A model generated the notes under the pieces. That model ran no database searches and had not been told where the DNA came from. It was given only the letters and a program-made list of their open reading frames with translations. From positions 62,001 to 126,000 of the forward strand of contig VGBL01000002.1 in assembly GCA_016870515.1 (NCBI GenBank): DNA of 64,000 nt, in the 5' to 3' direction. Origin of the DNA: Actinomycetota bacterium. Lineage in GTDB: Bacteria; Actinomycetota; Actinomycetes; S36-B12. Shown piece after piece: positions 35,667 through 44,546 of the stretch (position 1 is the stretch's first letter; each line of letters begins with the position of its first letter). A program made the position numbers and the translations under genes.

Positions 35667-36539
35667 CTAGGACGTCTCAGGCGCGTCGATGGGTGACGCC
35701 TCGTCATCATCCCACGTATCGAAGTCCTGCCCGGGCCCGAGTTTGCGCGCACGACGACGATCGTTGGCGAGGCAGACGAGGATCGCAATAATCATCAGGA
35801 AGAGGACTGGCGCCGCTAACAGGATCATGTTGACCGGATCACCGGTCGGTGTCGCCACAGCCGCAAAAATGCAGACGGCAAAGATGATCCATCGCCACCA
35901 CGAGAGAAGCTTCTTGCCCGTGAGTATACCCGCGAAGTTGAGCAGCACGAGCAGGAGCGGTGCGAGGAAACCGACGCCGAAGACGATGACCATGCGGATG
36001 AAGAAGGACAGGTAGCGATCGACCGAGACGATGTTCTCGACGTTCTGCGGGGTGAAGCCGAAGAGGATCTCCAGGCCGTAGGGCAGCACGACGTAGGCAA
36101 GGGCAACGCCCATCCCGAACAGCGGAACGGCCAGGGCAACGAATCCGATAGCCCAGCGACGCTCGTTCTTTCGGAGGCCGGGGGTCACGAACCGCCACAG
36201 TTGATATAGCCACACAGGGGAGGACAGCAGCAGACCGGTGACCGCGGCGACCTGAAGTTGCAGCACGAAGGGGTCCGCGACGCCTGTCAGCGCGAGGGTT
36301 ACCTCGCGACCGTCGGCGCGCGCCTGCGCGACGACCGCCTCAAACGGCGCGGACAACCAGGCGAAGATTCGGTCGTAGTAGATCCAGCCGACGACCATGC
36401 CCACGACGATCGCGAGGCCGGCCTTGACCAAGCGCGAGCGCAACTCACGCAGATGCTCCACGAGGGGCATTGCAGACTCAGAGTTGGACGCACCCCCGCG
36501 ACGGCGCTTCGGGGGGCTGGTGTCTGGCGGCGCGGCCAC
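35667..36539 (-). CDS. tatC: twin-arginine translocase subunit TatC
   Basis: Six-helix membrane receptor of the Tat pathway, which exports folded proteins with twin-arginine signals. 290 residues. MPLVEHLRELRSRL at the N-terminal end is the TatC signature, followed by the glutamate-containing cytoplasmic loops and FLAPLLLVLLNFAGIL. The C-terminus has an acidic extension. GTG start; the tatA stop is seven bases upstream. Together the two genes make a minimal TatAC system; no tatB is visible in the window. Confidence 0.97.
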   Translation of the reverse strand: MAAPPDTSPPKRRRGGASNSESAMPLVEHLRELRSRLVKAGLAIVVGMVVGWIYYDRIFAWLSAPFEAVVAQARADGREVTLALTGVADPFVLQLQVAAVTGLLLSSPVWLYQLWRFVTPGLRKNERRWAIGFVALAVPLFGMGVALAYVVLPYGLEILFGFTPQNVENIVSVDRYLSFFIRMVIVFGVGFLAPLLLVLLNFAGILTGKKLLSWWRWIIFAVCIFAAVATPTGDPVNMILLAAPVLFLMIIAILVCLANDRRRARKLGPGQDFDTWDDDEASPIDAPETS

Positions 36540-36545
36540 CGGCTA

Positions 36546-36839
36546 TTACTCGGAGCGCTCCGGCTGCGGGGCCGGTGTGGCGCTCTGTTCCTGGGGAGGA
36601 GCCAGGTCAGCAGTCGGAGGTGCCGAAGGGAGGGGCGCAGCGGCCTGAGCGGGTCCTGCGTCGACGGCCGCGGGCGCATCCGTGGTGCCGTCGGCCTGCA
36701 TCTCGCGCGTTTCGGACTTCAGGATGCGCAGCGACCTGCCGAGGCCACGCGCCACATCCGGGAGCCGCTTGGCGCCGAAGAGCAAGAGGATGATCAGGAC
36801 GAGAATGAGGATCTCGGGCCCTCGCAGATTGAAGGGCAT
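36546..36839 (-). CDS. tatA: twin-arginine translocase subunit TatA
   Basis: Pore-forming Tat component, 97 residues. A single N-terminal helix (ILILVLIILLLFGAKRLPDV) is followed by the amphipathic helix ARGLGRSLRILKSETREM and a Pro/Ala/Glu-rich unstructured tail. A ribosome site (AAAGGCGGAGGC) abuts the ATG. A 10-bp stem-loop lies between the pafC stop and this gene, so tatA may be insulated from pafBC transcription. Confidence 0.96.
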   Translation of the reverse strand: MPFNLRGPEILILVLIILLLFGAKRLPDVARGLGRSLRILKSETREMQADGTTDAPAAVDAGPAQAAAPLPSAPPTADLAPPQEQSATPAPQPERSE

Positions 36840-36885
36840 GCCTCCGCCTTTCGTCAGGGCCGCGTATCACGGCGTGCCGGCACCT

Positions 36886-36914
36886 CCATGGTAGCCCTCC
36901 AGCAGGGACCATGG
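36886..36914 (-). terminator. stem-loop after pafC (candidate terminator or attenuator)
   Basis: CCATGGT (36886-36892) pairs with ACCATGG (36908-36914), and CCC (36895-36897) with GGG (36905-36907), leaving a two-base bulge and a seven-base loop: ten base pairs in all. It starts six bases beyond the pafC stop codon on the minus strand. No run of T follows, so intrinsic termination is not certain; it may instead protect or separate the pafBC and tatAC messages. Confidence 0.5.
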
Positions 36915-36919
36915 GCTAT

Positions 36920-37855
36920 CTAGGAGCGACTCAGGGCGGCTCGCGCGGATGCTGCGACCTCCTGCCGCAGGTCCTCGGGCTGCTCGACCACGAGATTGCC
37001 ACCTTGTCCCAGGACGAAGCGGACGATCCAGGCCCGGTCGGCCACGCGAAGAGTGGCCCTCCCCCCGTGCCCGAGGTCACGAACGACGTCCACCAGATCG
37101 AGTGCGTCCAGGATCCAGGCGGCGCTTTCGGTGAAGGCGAGCCGCACCGGGAGGCCCGACGTGGGCGCGGTGGCGAGCGGTGCGAGGTCGTCGGGGACCA
37201 CGGCGGGCTCGTCGAGGGCTCGGGCGCTCACGACACGATCGAGGCGGAACGTCCGTTGCGCCCCGGCAACGCGGCACCACGCATCGAGGTAGTCGAATCC
37301 GTCCTGATGAACGACCGCGCGAGGATCGACGACACGATCGGTGATGGCATCGCGCGTGGCTCCGGCGTAGACCAGATGCAAAGCTCGACGGCGTGCCAGC
37401 GCGTCGTCGAGCACCGAACGCACCGCATCGGGCGTGGTCTGGACGACCACGACCGACTGTCCTGCATCAAGGGCCGCGCCCGCGGCCTCCTCCAGCTTGG
37501 CGGTTGCTGACGCGATCGCCCCGCGTTCGTGGCTTCCGGGCACCTGCGCGAGCATGCGGAGTCCGACCGCGAGTGCCGTGGCTTCGGCGATGCTCAGTCG
37601 CAGGGGCCGCTCGAGGGTCTGCGGGTCGATGACGTCGATGATGCCGTCGTCGTCCCAGAACTGGATGTCGATGAGTTGATCCGGGCCATGCCCGGGCAGC
37701 CCACAGCACACGACGAGCCACAGATCGCGCTCGAGCTCGCCCGGGGTGACGCCGAAATGTCGCGCCGCCTCCGAGATCGAGACCCCGCTGCGCTGGGACA
37801 GCCAGGGCACGAGAGCCAGCAGCCGCGAGAGGCGCTCGGCGGCGGGGGCACTCAC
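36920..37855 (-). CDS. pafC: PafC, WYL-domain transcriptional regulator subunit
   Basis: 311-residue partner of PafB. N-terminal winged helix (GVSISEAARHFGVTPGELERDL), then a WYL domain whose core here reads HLVYAGATRDAITDRVVDPRAVV, with FDYLDAWCRVAGAQRTFRLDRV as the ligand-facing strands. In mycobacteria PafBC activates the RecA-independent DNA damage response; despite its name it is not needed for pupylation. GTG start overlapping the pafB stop as GTGA, consistent with heterodimer formation. Confidence 0.94.
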   Translation of the reverse strand: MSAPAAERLSRLLALVPWLSQRSGVSISEAARHFGVTPGELERDLWLVVCCGLPGHGPDQLIDIQFWDDDGIIDVIDPQTLERPLRLSIAEATALAVGLRMLAQVPGSHERGAIASATAKLEEAAGAALDAGQSVVVVQTTPDAVRSVLDDALARRRALHLVYAGATRDAITDRVVDPRAVVHQDGFDYLDAWCRVAGAQRTFRLDRVVSARALDEPAVVPDDLAPLATAPTSGLPVRLAFTESAAWILDALDLVDVVRDLGHGGRATLRVADRAWIVRFVLGQGGNLVVEQPEDLRQEVAASARAALSRS

Positions 37856-38808
37856 CTTGCACCCCCGTGAGCCTGGAGAACAGCGGCGAGTGATTGCTGG
37901 ACCTGACCGCGGAGCTCGACCGGGTCGATGACCCGCGCCGAGGTCCCGAGTTCGGCGATGTCGGACACGAGCTGGCTCTCGTCCGAATACCGCACGACAA
38001 GCGGTGAGTCAGCCGGATCATCAGCGCGCAGCCGGAGCCGCACTCCCCCGGAGGTCACCTCGACGCGAGCCACCGCGATCGGGTCGTCATCTGCGAGCCG
38101 CTCGATGACGCCTCGCACATCGCGGGCGGTGACCCTGTCGAATTCGCCCGGCGGTGAAGAGGCAGTGATCGTCCCCTGCACCCTGGAGAGTCGGAAGACC
38201 CGGGTGTCGGCGCGATCGCGATCGTGCCCCGCGAGATACCAGGCTCCGCGGACGCGGGCCGTCCCCCAGGGCTCGACGATACGCTCACCCGTCGCGGTAT
38301 CGCGCAGCCCTCGATAGGCGAATCCCACGACCCGTCGCACCCGTATCGCCTCCCAGAGGGTCGGCAGGAGATGGTCGCCAGCGCCCGGCCTTGCGGTCAG
38401 GCTGACCCCGATATCGAGGGATTCCGATCGAGCACCGGTCACGGCCTCGATCTTGCGCAGGGCCCCCTGGGCAGCGCTGCCCAGGGCCGCATCGCTCCAG
38501 GCCTGCGCAGCAAGACCCAGCACCGCGAGCTCGGCACTCGTGAACGCGACTGCTGGCATGGAGTACTCGTCGCTGCGAATTCGATATCCCTCGACGTCCC
38601 CGTCACACGACAGGACGGTGTCGATCGGCACGCCCATGGTCCGAAGCTCGTCCTTGTCTCGCTCGAACATGCGCTCAAAAGCCTCCGACGATGCCGAATC
38701 GCCGTAGCCGGGCACCGCCTCTCTGATGGCTGCACGAGACACCGGAATGCGAGCACCGAGTAGGCAGAGAACGAGATTGAGCAGCCGCTCCGTACGATCC
38801 GTGCGCAC
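37852..38808 (-). CDS. pafB: PafB, WYL-domain transcriptional regulator subunit
   Basis: 318 residues: N-terminal helix-turn-helix (RTERLLNLVLCLLGARIPVS), then a WYL domain with FAYRGLRDTATGERIVEPW and GAWYLAGHDRDRADTRVFRL, where the WYL tripeptide is intact. It works with PafC as the PafBC DNA-damage regulator. GTG start with GGGGAGC upstream. It is preceded by two FKBP genes and pafA, the same order as in Streptomyces. Confidence 0.95.
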   Translation of the reverse strand: MRTDRTERLLNLVLCLLGARIPVSRAAIREAVPGYGDSASSEAFERMFERDKDELRTMGVPIDTVLSCDGDVEGYRIRSDEYSMPAVAFTSAELAVLGLAAQAWSDAALGSAAQGALRKIEAVTGARSESLDIGVSLTARPGAGDHLLPTLWEAIRVRRVVGFAYRGLRDTATGERIVEPWGTARVRGAWYLAGHDRDRADTRVFRLSRVQGTITASSPPGEFDRVTARDVRGVIERLADDDPIAVARVEVTSGGVRLRLRADDPADSPLVVRYSDESQLVSDIAELGTSARVIDPVELRGQVQQSLAAVLQAHGGAR

Positions 38809-38823
38809 GCTCCCCGCCCTGGG

Positions 38824-39183
38824 TCAGCCGACGTCGAGAAGATCGATGATGAAGACCAGGGTGCGCCCAGCGAGACGATGCCCACCAGACTCGCCGTAGG
38901 CCTTGGCGGGCGGAATGACCAACTGACGACGACCGCCAACTCGCATCCCCGGGATCCCCTCCTGCCAGCCGGCGATCAAACCCGCGAGCGGGAACCTGAT
39001 GGGCTCACCGCGATCCCACGACGCATCGAACTGCTCGCCGGTCTCGAAGTCGACGCCGACGTAGTGCACGATCACCTGGTCGCCAGCCTTGGCCTTGGCA
39101 CCATCGCCCACAACTAGGTCGGTGACGACCAAGTCGGTCGGCGGCGGTCCGTCGATGAAGTCGATCTCAGGCTTGTCCGTCAT
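38824..39183 (-). CDS. cytoplasmic FKBP-type peptidyl-prolyl isomerase
   Basis: 119-residue single-domain FKBP. VIVHYVGVDFETGEQFDASW, the FPLAGLIAGWQEGIPGMRVG core and RRQLVIPPAKAYG are standard FKBP elements; LVFIIDLLDVG closes the sheet. There is no signal peptide. It follows a lipoprotein FKBP gene by 14 bases. Tandem FKBP genes between pafA and pafB are also found in streptomycetes. A folding role for secreted or proteasome-linked clients is a guess. Confidence 0.95.
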   Translation of the reverse strand: MTDKPEIDFIDGPPPTDLVVTDLVVGDGAKAKAGDQVIVHYVGVDFETGEQFDASWDRGEPIRFPLAGLIAGWQEGIPGMRVGGRRQLVIPPAKAYGESGGHRLAGRTLVFIIDLLDVG

Positions 39184-39197
39184 GGTTCCTCCGGTGC

Positions 39198-39782
39198 TCA
39201 GGGGCTGGACAGCATGTCGACGACGAACACGAGCGTCTCGTTGGGCCCGATGCCCGAGCCGGGCGGCGGGTTGGGGCCGTAGGCCAGGTCGCCCGGGATG
39301 ATCAGGAGCCGGCGTCCACCGGGCTTCATGCCGGGGATCCCCTCCTGCCAGCCAAGGATCACGCCATCGAGGGGGAAGGTGGCGGGCTGTCCGCGCGCAA
39401 ACGACGAGTCGAAGATGGCACCGGAATCCAAACCGACCCCGCAGTAGTCCACGGTGACGGTGGCCCTGCCAGCGACGGAGTCTCCGGACCCCTCCACGAC
39501 GTCGAGTGTCACGAGCGATGTGGCCGGGTTCGCGGCCTCGCTGACCCCGACCAGTGGGGCGGCGCCCACGATCGCTGTCGTCGCCACGCCGTCCTTCTCC
39601 ACCGAGTCCGCCGGTGGGCCATCGGCCACCGTGGGCGGGGCGATCTGCAGGCAGTCGCTGGTGGCCCATGCCGCCGCGGGCTCAGTGGGTGCTGCGGAGG
39701 AGGTCGATTCGCTGGGCGTGGACGAACCTCCGCAGGCGGCGAGGAGTATGGCTGCTCCGACAAGAGAAAGGGGTAAGCGCAC
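39198..39782 (-). CDS. lipoprotein FKBP-type peptidyl-prolyl isomerase
   Basis: 194 residues beginning with a lipoprotein signal (lipobox LLAAC, Cys17), a Ser/Thr/Pro/Ala-rich linker to about residue 45, and a C-terminal FKBP domain (VTVDYCGVGLDSGAIFDSSF, FPLDGVILGWQEGIPGMKPG, RRLLIIPGDLAYG). It should sit on the outer face of the cytoplasmic membrane and assist folding of exported proteins. The FKBP core closely parallels the next gene, suggesting tandem duplication with one copy gaining export. GTG start. Confidence 0.94.
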   Translation of the reverse strand: MRLPLSLVGAAILLAACGGSSTPSESTSSAAPTEPAAAWATSDCLQIAPPTVADGPPADSVEKDGVATTAIVGAAPLVGVSEAANPATSLVTLDVVEGSGDSVAGRATVTVDYCGVGLDSGAIFDSSFARGQPATFPLDGVILGWQEGIPGMKPGGRRLLIIPGDLAYGPNPPPGSGIGPNETLVFVVDMLSSP

Positions 39783-39819
39783 GGCCCCACCCTAGCCTGG
39801 GCCCTCGGTCGATCGAGGT

Positions 39820-41190
39820 CTACATGCTCGCGATGAGTTTGTCGACGCGCTCGTCCACGCTAGCGAACGGGTCCTTGCACAGAACGGTGCGCTGGGCCTG
39901 ATCATTGAGCTTCAGGTGCACCCAGTCGACGGTGAAGTCACGGCGCCGCTCCTGCGCACGACGTATGAACTCCCCGCGCAGGCGTGCCCTGGTGGTCTGC
40001 GGAGGCACGGACTTGGCCTCAAGGACCTCAGGCTCGTGGGTCAGGCGCGTCACCTGCCCGTGGCGAAGGAGCAGGTAGTAGAGCCCGCGCGAGCGCGTGA
40101 TGTCGTGGTAGGCCAGGTCGAGCTGGGCAACGCGCGGATCGGCCAAGGCCATGGCGTGCTTCGCCATGTAGCGCTCAATGAGTCGCAGCTTGATCACCCA
40201 GTCGATGTCGTTCTCCACGAGTGACAGATCGCCCGTCTCGACCGCCTTGAGGGTGCGCTCCCACAGCTCGAGGGTGCGACTGGCGACGGACCCCGGATCA
40301 TCCGCGTACCCCTGTCGATCGGCGAAGTCGCGCGCCCTCTCGAAGTACTCCGACTGGATCTGCAGGCTGGTCAGTTCGCGCCCGTTGGCCAATCGCACGG
40401 TGCGCGTGCCCGATGGATCGTGACTGATCTCCCGGATGGCGCGAATGGGATTCTCCAGAGTCAGATCGCGCATGACGACGCCCGCCTCGAGCATGCGCAG
40501 GACGAGGTCGGCCGAACCGACCTTTAGCAGCGTGGTCGCCTCGCTCATGTTGGAGTCGCCGACGATCACGTGCAGGCGCCGATAGCGCTCAGCGTCGGCA
40601 TGGGGCTCGTCGCGGGTGTTGATGATCGGCCGAGAGCGCGTCGTTGCGCTGGAGACGCCCTCCCAGATGTGGTCCGCTCGCTGGCTCACACAGTAGACGG
40701 CTCCCCGCGGGGTCTGCTGGACCTTGCCGGCCCCGCAGACGATCTGTCGCGACACCAGGAAGGGGAGCACCGAGTCGGCCAGCTTCTGGAACTCGCCGTG
40801 ACGGGACACGAGGTAGTTCTCGTGGCAGCCGTAGGAGTTGCCGGCGCTGTCGGTGTTGTTCTTGAAGAGGTAGATCTCTCCCGCGATCCCTTCTTCGTGC
40901 AGGCGCCGCTCGGCATCGAAGAGCAGGCCTTCGAGGATGCGTTCGCCGGCGCGATCGTGCGTGATCAACTGCACGATGTCATCGCATTCGGCGGTTGCGT
41001 ATTCGGGGTGGCTACCTACGTCGAGGTAGAGTCGCGAGCCATTGCGGAGGAACACGTTGCTGCTTCGGCCCCAGGACACCACGCGCCGGAACAGGTAGCG
41101 CGCTACCTCATCAGGACTCAGTCGACGTTGACCACGAAACGTGCACGTGACGCCGTACTCGGTCTCGATCCCGTAGATGCGGCGCTCCAC
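39820..41190 (-). CDS. pafA: Pup-protein ligase PafA
   Basis: Attaches the C-terminal glutamate of Pup to substrate lysines using ATP. 456 residues, the usual size. GIETEYGV at the N-terminus binds ATP/metal, the catalytic aspartate is in [17 protein letters not shown], and [20 protein letters not shown] and [10 protein letters not shown] are shared with glutamine-synthetase-like ligases. It lacks the insertion loop seen in Dop. GTG start two bases after the prcA stop, so it is in one unit with pup, prcB and prcA. Confidence 0.97.
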   Translation of the reverse strand: MERRIYGIETEYGVTCTFRGQRRLSPDEVARYLFRRVVSWGRSSNVFLRNGSRLYLDVGSHPEYATAECDDIVQLITHDRAGERILEGLLFDAERRLHEEGIAGEIYLFKNNTDSAGNSYGCHENYLVSRHGEFQKLADSVLPFLVSRQIVCGAGKVQQTPRGAVYCVSQRADHIWEGVSSATTRSRPIINTRDEPHADAERYRRLHVIVGDSNMSEATTLLKVGSADLVLRMLEAGVVMRDLTLENPIRAIREISHDPSGTRTVRLANGRELTSLQIQSEYFERARDFADRQGYADDPGSVASRTLELWERTLKAVETGDLSLVENDIDWVIKLRLIERYMAKHAMALADPRVAQLDLAYHDITRSRGLYYLLLRHGQVTRLTHEPEVLEAKSVPPQTTRARLRGEFIRRAQERRRDFTVDWVHLKLNDQAQRTVLCKDPFASVDERVDKLIASM

Positions 41191-41192
41191 GA

Positions 41193-41930
41193 CTACGACC
41201 CGCTATCGGGGGACTCGGGCACTCCGGCCGGCGCGGGCCCCGCAGCGGGCTCCCCCAGTAACTCGGCGAGCCGGTCCACGCCCAGGCGCCGGAACGAGCG
41301 ACGCGGTCGTGACCGCTCAAGAACGCCAACCTCCAGTTGGCCCGCCTCGGGTTGTGCCGCGTCGCCCGCGCCCAGAGCCCGGACGGCAAGACCGAGGGCA
41401 ACGCCCAGCTCGAGCCCCGGGCGCCACTGGTCGGACAGCACGGCGGAGATCTCCTCGGCCTGCCCGCCCATCGCCACAAAGCCTCGCTCGTCTGCCACTG
41501 ATCCGTCGAAGGTCAGGCGATACAGCTGGTCGTCGTCAGTCGCTCGACCGACCTCGGCGACGACGATCTCCACCTCGTAGGGCTTGGTGGTCTCGGTGAA
41601 AATAGCCCCTAATGTCTGGGCATAGGCATTGGCGAGGCTGCGCCCGGTCACATCACGTCGATCGTAAGAGTAGCCCCGCAGGTCCGCCAGACGCACCCCG
41701 GCTACGCGCAGGTTCTCGAACTCGTTGTACTTGCCCACCGCGGCAAAGGCGATGCGATCGTAGATCTCAGAAATCTTGTGAAGGGCGCGTGAGGGATTTT
41801 CGGCCACGAAGAGGATGCCATCGGCGTATTGCAGGACGACCACGCTCCTGCCCCGCGCGATTCCCTTGCGCGCGTAGTCCGCCTTGTCCTTGATGATCTG
41901 CTCGGGCGAGACATAGAACGGCACCGTCAT
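41193..41930 (-). CDS. prcA: proteasome subunit alpha
   Basis: Outer-ring, non-catalytic subunit of the 20S proteasome, 245 residues. The N-terminus [20 protein letters not shown] is the gate-forming alpha segment, followed by [20 protein letters not shown]. The C-terminal 50 residues are a low-complexity Pro/Ala/Glu-rich tail. ATGA overlap with prcB. Confidence 0.97.
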   Translation of the reverse strand: MTVPFYVSPEQIIKDKADYARKGIARGRSVVVLQYADGILFVAENPSRALHKISEIYDRIAFAAVGKYNEFENLRVAGVRLADLRGYSYDRRDVTGRSLANAYAQTLGAIFTETTKPYEVEIVVAEVGRATDDDQLYRLTFDGSVADERGFVAMGGQAEEISAVLSDQWRPGLELGVALGLAVRALGAGDAAQPEAGQLEVGVLERSRPRRSFRRLGVDRLAELLGEPAAGPAPAGVPESPDSGS

Positions 41931-42778
41931 GACGCGCCCCCGCCCGGCAGGGGGGCGACTGGGCCGTCGGGTGCCGACAAGCGGGCATTGACGACCGCTT
42001 GGACAACCGCCTCCACGTCGGATTCCGCGACCATGCGCACACCGATGGCATCCACCACGGCGATAACGGGGAAGATCCGCCGCGTCAGGTCAGGGCCGCC
42101 CGTCGCCGAGTCATCATCGGCCGCGTCGTAGAGAACCTCAATCGCGGTCGTCAGCGCGTCTGCCTCGGTCATCCCCGCGCGATAGAGCTTCTTCACCGAG
42201 CCCCGGGCGAACATCGATCCTGACCCCACGGCGTGGTGCTCGCGCTCTTCGTAGCGTCCGCCGGTGACGTCGTAGGAAAAGATGCGCCCCCGGCCGCTCG
42301 CGAGGTCATAGCCGCCGAACACCGGCACCACGGCGAGCCCCTGCAGGGCCATGCTGAGATTGCCGCGAAGAAGAGCCGCGAGGCGGTTGGCCTTGCCGTC
42401 GAGCGACAGCGGAATGCCCTCGATCTTTTCGTAATGCTCGAGCTCGACCTGGAAGAGCCGGACCAGCTCGACGGCGATGCCGGCCGCCCCTGCGATTCCC
42501 ACCACCGAATGCTCATCGGCGGGGAACACCTTCTCGATATCTCGCTGCGCAATCACGTTGCCCATCGTGGCTCGTCGATCACCCGCCATGATGACGCCAC
42601 CGGCGTAGGTGAACGCGACGATGGTGGTCGCGTGCGGAATGTCGCCCAGGCCCTCGCCGGTCACGACAGGAAGGGACGACCTGGGGCCGTCGAGCACAGC
42701 CAGGAAATCAGCAAACGACGACCCGCCGGGTGCCATGAAGGCGGCGGGCAGTCGGCCGTGCCATGGCTCCAGGCTCAC
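41927..42778 (-). CDS. prcB: proteasome subunit beta
   Basis: Catalytic subunit of the 20S proteasome, 283 residues. Autocleavage before Thr51 in [20 protein letters not shown] would release a 50-residue propeptide and expose the nucleophile; the lysine-equivalent region and GSGSMFARG follow as in other PrcB proteins. GTG start overlapping the pup stop as GTGA. Confidence 0.97.
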   Translation of the reverse strand: MSLEPWHGRLPAAFMAPGGSSFADFLAVLDGPRSSLPVVTGEGLGDIPHATTIVAFTYAGGVIMAGDRRATMGNVIAQRDIEKVFPADEHSVVGIAGAAGIAVELVRLFQVELEHYEKIEGIPLSLDGKANRLAALLRGNLSMALQGLAVVPVFGGYDLASGRGRIFSYDVTGGRYEEREHHAVGSGSMFARGSVKKLYRAGMTEADALTTAIEVLYDAADDDSATGGPDLTRRIFPVIAVVDAIGVRMVAESDVEAVVQAVVNARLSAPDGPVAPLPGGGAS

Positions 42779-42975
42779 TCACCACCCTTCTGCACAAACG
42801 ACTTGACGAAATCCTCGGCATTCTCCTCGAGGACCTCGTCGATCTCGTCGAGGATGGCGTCGACGTCAGCATCGAGGGCATCGCGCTGCGTGGAGCCCTC
42901 GGGCATGGCGACATCGACCTCATCCTGCTCGGGCCGCGAAGCTCGCCGCTGCCCTTCGGACCCCTGGGTGCTCAT
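42775..42975 (-). CDS. pup: prokaryotic ubiquitin-like protein Pup
   Basis: 66-residue disordered tag. The Mpa-binding helical region reads [20 protein letters not shown] and the tail is [11 protein letters not shown]. The last residue is glutamate rather than the glutamine of mycobacterial Pup, so the tag is made ready for ligation without deamidation. ATG start with GGGTGGGGGC upstream. First gene of the pup-prcB-prcA-pafA chain. Confidence 0.97.
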   Translation of the reverse strand: MSTQGSEGQRRASRPEQDEVDVAMPEGSTQRDALDADVDAILDEIDEVLEENAEDFVKSFVQKGGE

Positions 42976-43018
42976 GCCCCCACCCTAGACCGAGAGCACG
43001 GCCGGGGCCCGACACGCT

Positions 43019-44533
43019 TCAAGCGCCCCTCAGGGATTCCAGGAGGTCGGCCGCGCAGGGCGCTGCGTCGAGCAGGTGTCCCACGTGGTCGCGGGTTCCG
43101 CGCACTGGCTCAAGCGTGGGCACGCGCTGCAGTGCATCGTGGCCCGGAATGTCGAAGATGACGGAGTCCCAAGACGCGGCCGCGACTGCGTCGCCGTAAC
43201 GGCGCAGGCACTCTCCGCGGAAGTACGCGCGGGTATCGACCGGTGGTCGCTCGGTCGCGTGAGCGACCTCCTCCGGAGTCGTGAGGCGTTGCAGGCGACC
43301 GCTGGCCTCAAGTCGCAGGGCCAGCCCTCGGTCGGGCCGGATATCGGAGTACTGCAGGTCGATGAGCTGCAGGCGCGCCGCTTCCCAATCGAGCCCGTCC
43401 CGCCGGCGATAGCCCTCGAGCAGTCCGAGTTTGGCGACCCAGTCCACGCGGTCGGCGGCGGTGCGCGGATCCCGCTCGAGGTCATCGAGCACAGTCCCCC
43501 ATCGGTCGAGCACATCGGCGGTCTGCTCATCGATCTTTACGACGGCCTGACGTCGTGCGAGTTTTTCGGCCCGGGCGAGGTAGATCCGCTGGATGTCGAT
43601 CGCCGTCATGCGACGTCCATCACGAAGGGTCAGTAGGTGTGTCAGAGATGGGTCGTGCGAGACAGCATGGATTTCGCGGACGGGATCGGCTAGGACGACG
43701 TCCTCGTCCAGCGCCGCCTCTTCGATGAGCGACAGGACGAGCGCCGTGGACCCCATCTTCAGGTAGGTCGCCGCCTCAGCGAGATTGGCGTCGCCGACGA
43801 TGACGTGGAGTCGGCGATAGCGCTCGGGGTCGGCATGCGGCTCGTCCCTCGTATTGATGATCGGCCGCTTGAGGGTCGTCTCGAGGCCGACCTCGACTTC
43901 GAAGAAATCGGCACGCTGCGAGAGTTGGAATCCCGCCCCCCGACCGTCCTGCCCGATGCCCACACGACCGGCCCCGGTGAATACCTGCCGGGTCACGAAG
44001 AAGGGTGTCAGGTCGCGAACGATGTCGGAAAAGGACGTCGCGCGCCGCATGAGGTAGTTCTCGTGACAACCGTAGGACGCGCCCTTGTTGTCGGTGTTGT
44101 TCTTGTACAGCTGGATGGTGAACGGACCCTCACGCGTTGCCGCCGCGGCCGCCTCAACCATGATCTCCTGACCGGCGCGATCCCACAGGACCGCATCTCG
44201 AGGGTTGGTGACCTCAGGCGTGGAGTACTCCGGGTGCGCATGGTCGACGTACAGACGGGCGCCGTTGGTGAGGATGAGATTGGCCAGCCCGAGCTCCTCG
44301 TCGGTGAGCTGGGAGGGATCGGCCTCCGCGCGGCTCATGTCGAAGCCACGGGCATCGCGCAGTGGGCTCTCCTCGTCGAAGTCCCAGCGCGTGCGATTCC
44401 TGCGGTCGCCCACGGCAATGCCGCTGTAGGACGTCACGACGGCCGACGAGGTGGCCATGGCATTGACATGCGGGTGGCCGGGGACGGATATGCCGAACTC
44501 AGTCTCGATTCCCATGACCCGATGGACGCTCAC
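43019..44533 (-). CDS. dop: Dop, depupylase / Pup deamidase
   Basis: 504-residue homologue of PafA that removes Pup from substrates (and deamidates Pup-Gln in species that need it). GIETEFGI, NGARLYVDHAHPEYSTPE (active-site Asp) and [19 protein letters not shown] are diagnostic, and the Dop-specific insertion lies around residues 40-80 (DRRNRTRWDFDEESPLRDAR). As Pup ends in Glu here, depupylation should be its main job. GTG start; 13 bases from the mpa stop. Confidence 0.97.
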   Translation of the reverse strand: MSVHRVMGIETEFGISVPGHPHVNAMATSSAVVTSYSGIAVGDRRNRTRWDFDEESPLRDARGFDMSRAEADPSQLTDEELGLANLILTNGARLYVDHAHPEYSTPEVTNPRDAVLWDRAGQEIMVEAAAAATREGPFTIQLYKNNTDNKGASYGCHENYLMRRATSFSDIVRDLTPFFVTRQVFTGAGRVGIGQDGRGAGFQLSQRADFFEVEVGLETTLKRPIINTRDEPHADPERYRRLHVIVGDANLAEAATYLKMGSTALVLSLIEEAALDEDVVLADPVREIHAVSHDPSLTHLLTLRDGRRMTAIDIQRIYLARAEKLARRQAVVKIDEQTADVLDRWGTVLDDLERDPRTAADRVDWVAKLGLLEGYRRRDGLDWEAARLQLIDLQYSDIRPDRGLALRLEASGRLQRLTTPEEVAHATERPPVDTRAYFRGECLRRYGDAVAAASWDSVIFDIPGHDALQRVPTLEPVRGTRDHVGHLLDAAPCAADLLESLRGA

Positions 44534-44546
44534 CGCGCGCCCGTCG

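Noticed and set aside
39803-39818. CCTCG/CGAGG hairpin after pafA as a terminator
   Set aside because: Only five base pairs with a six-base loop and no T-tract; expected by chance in this composition.
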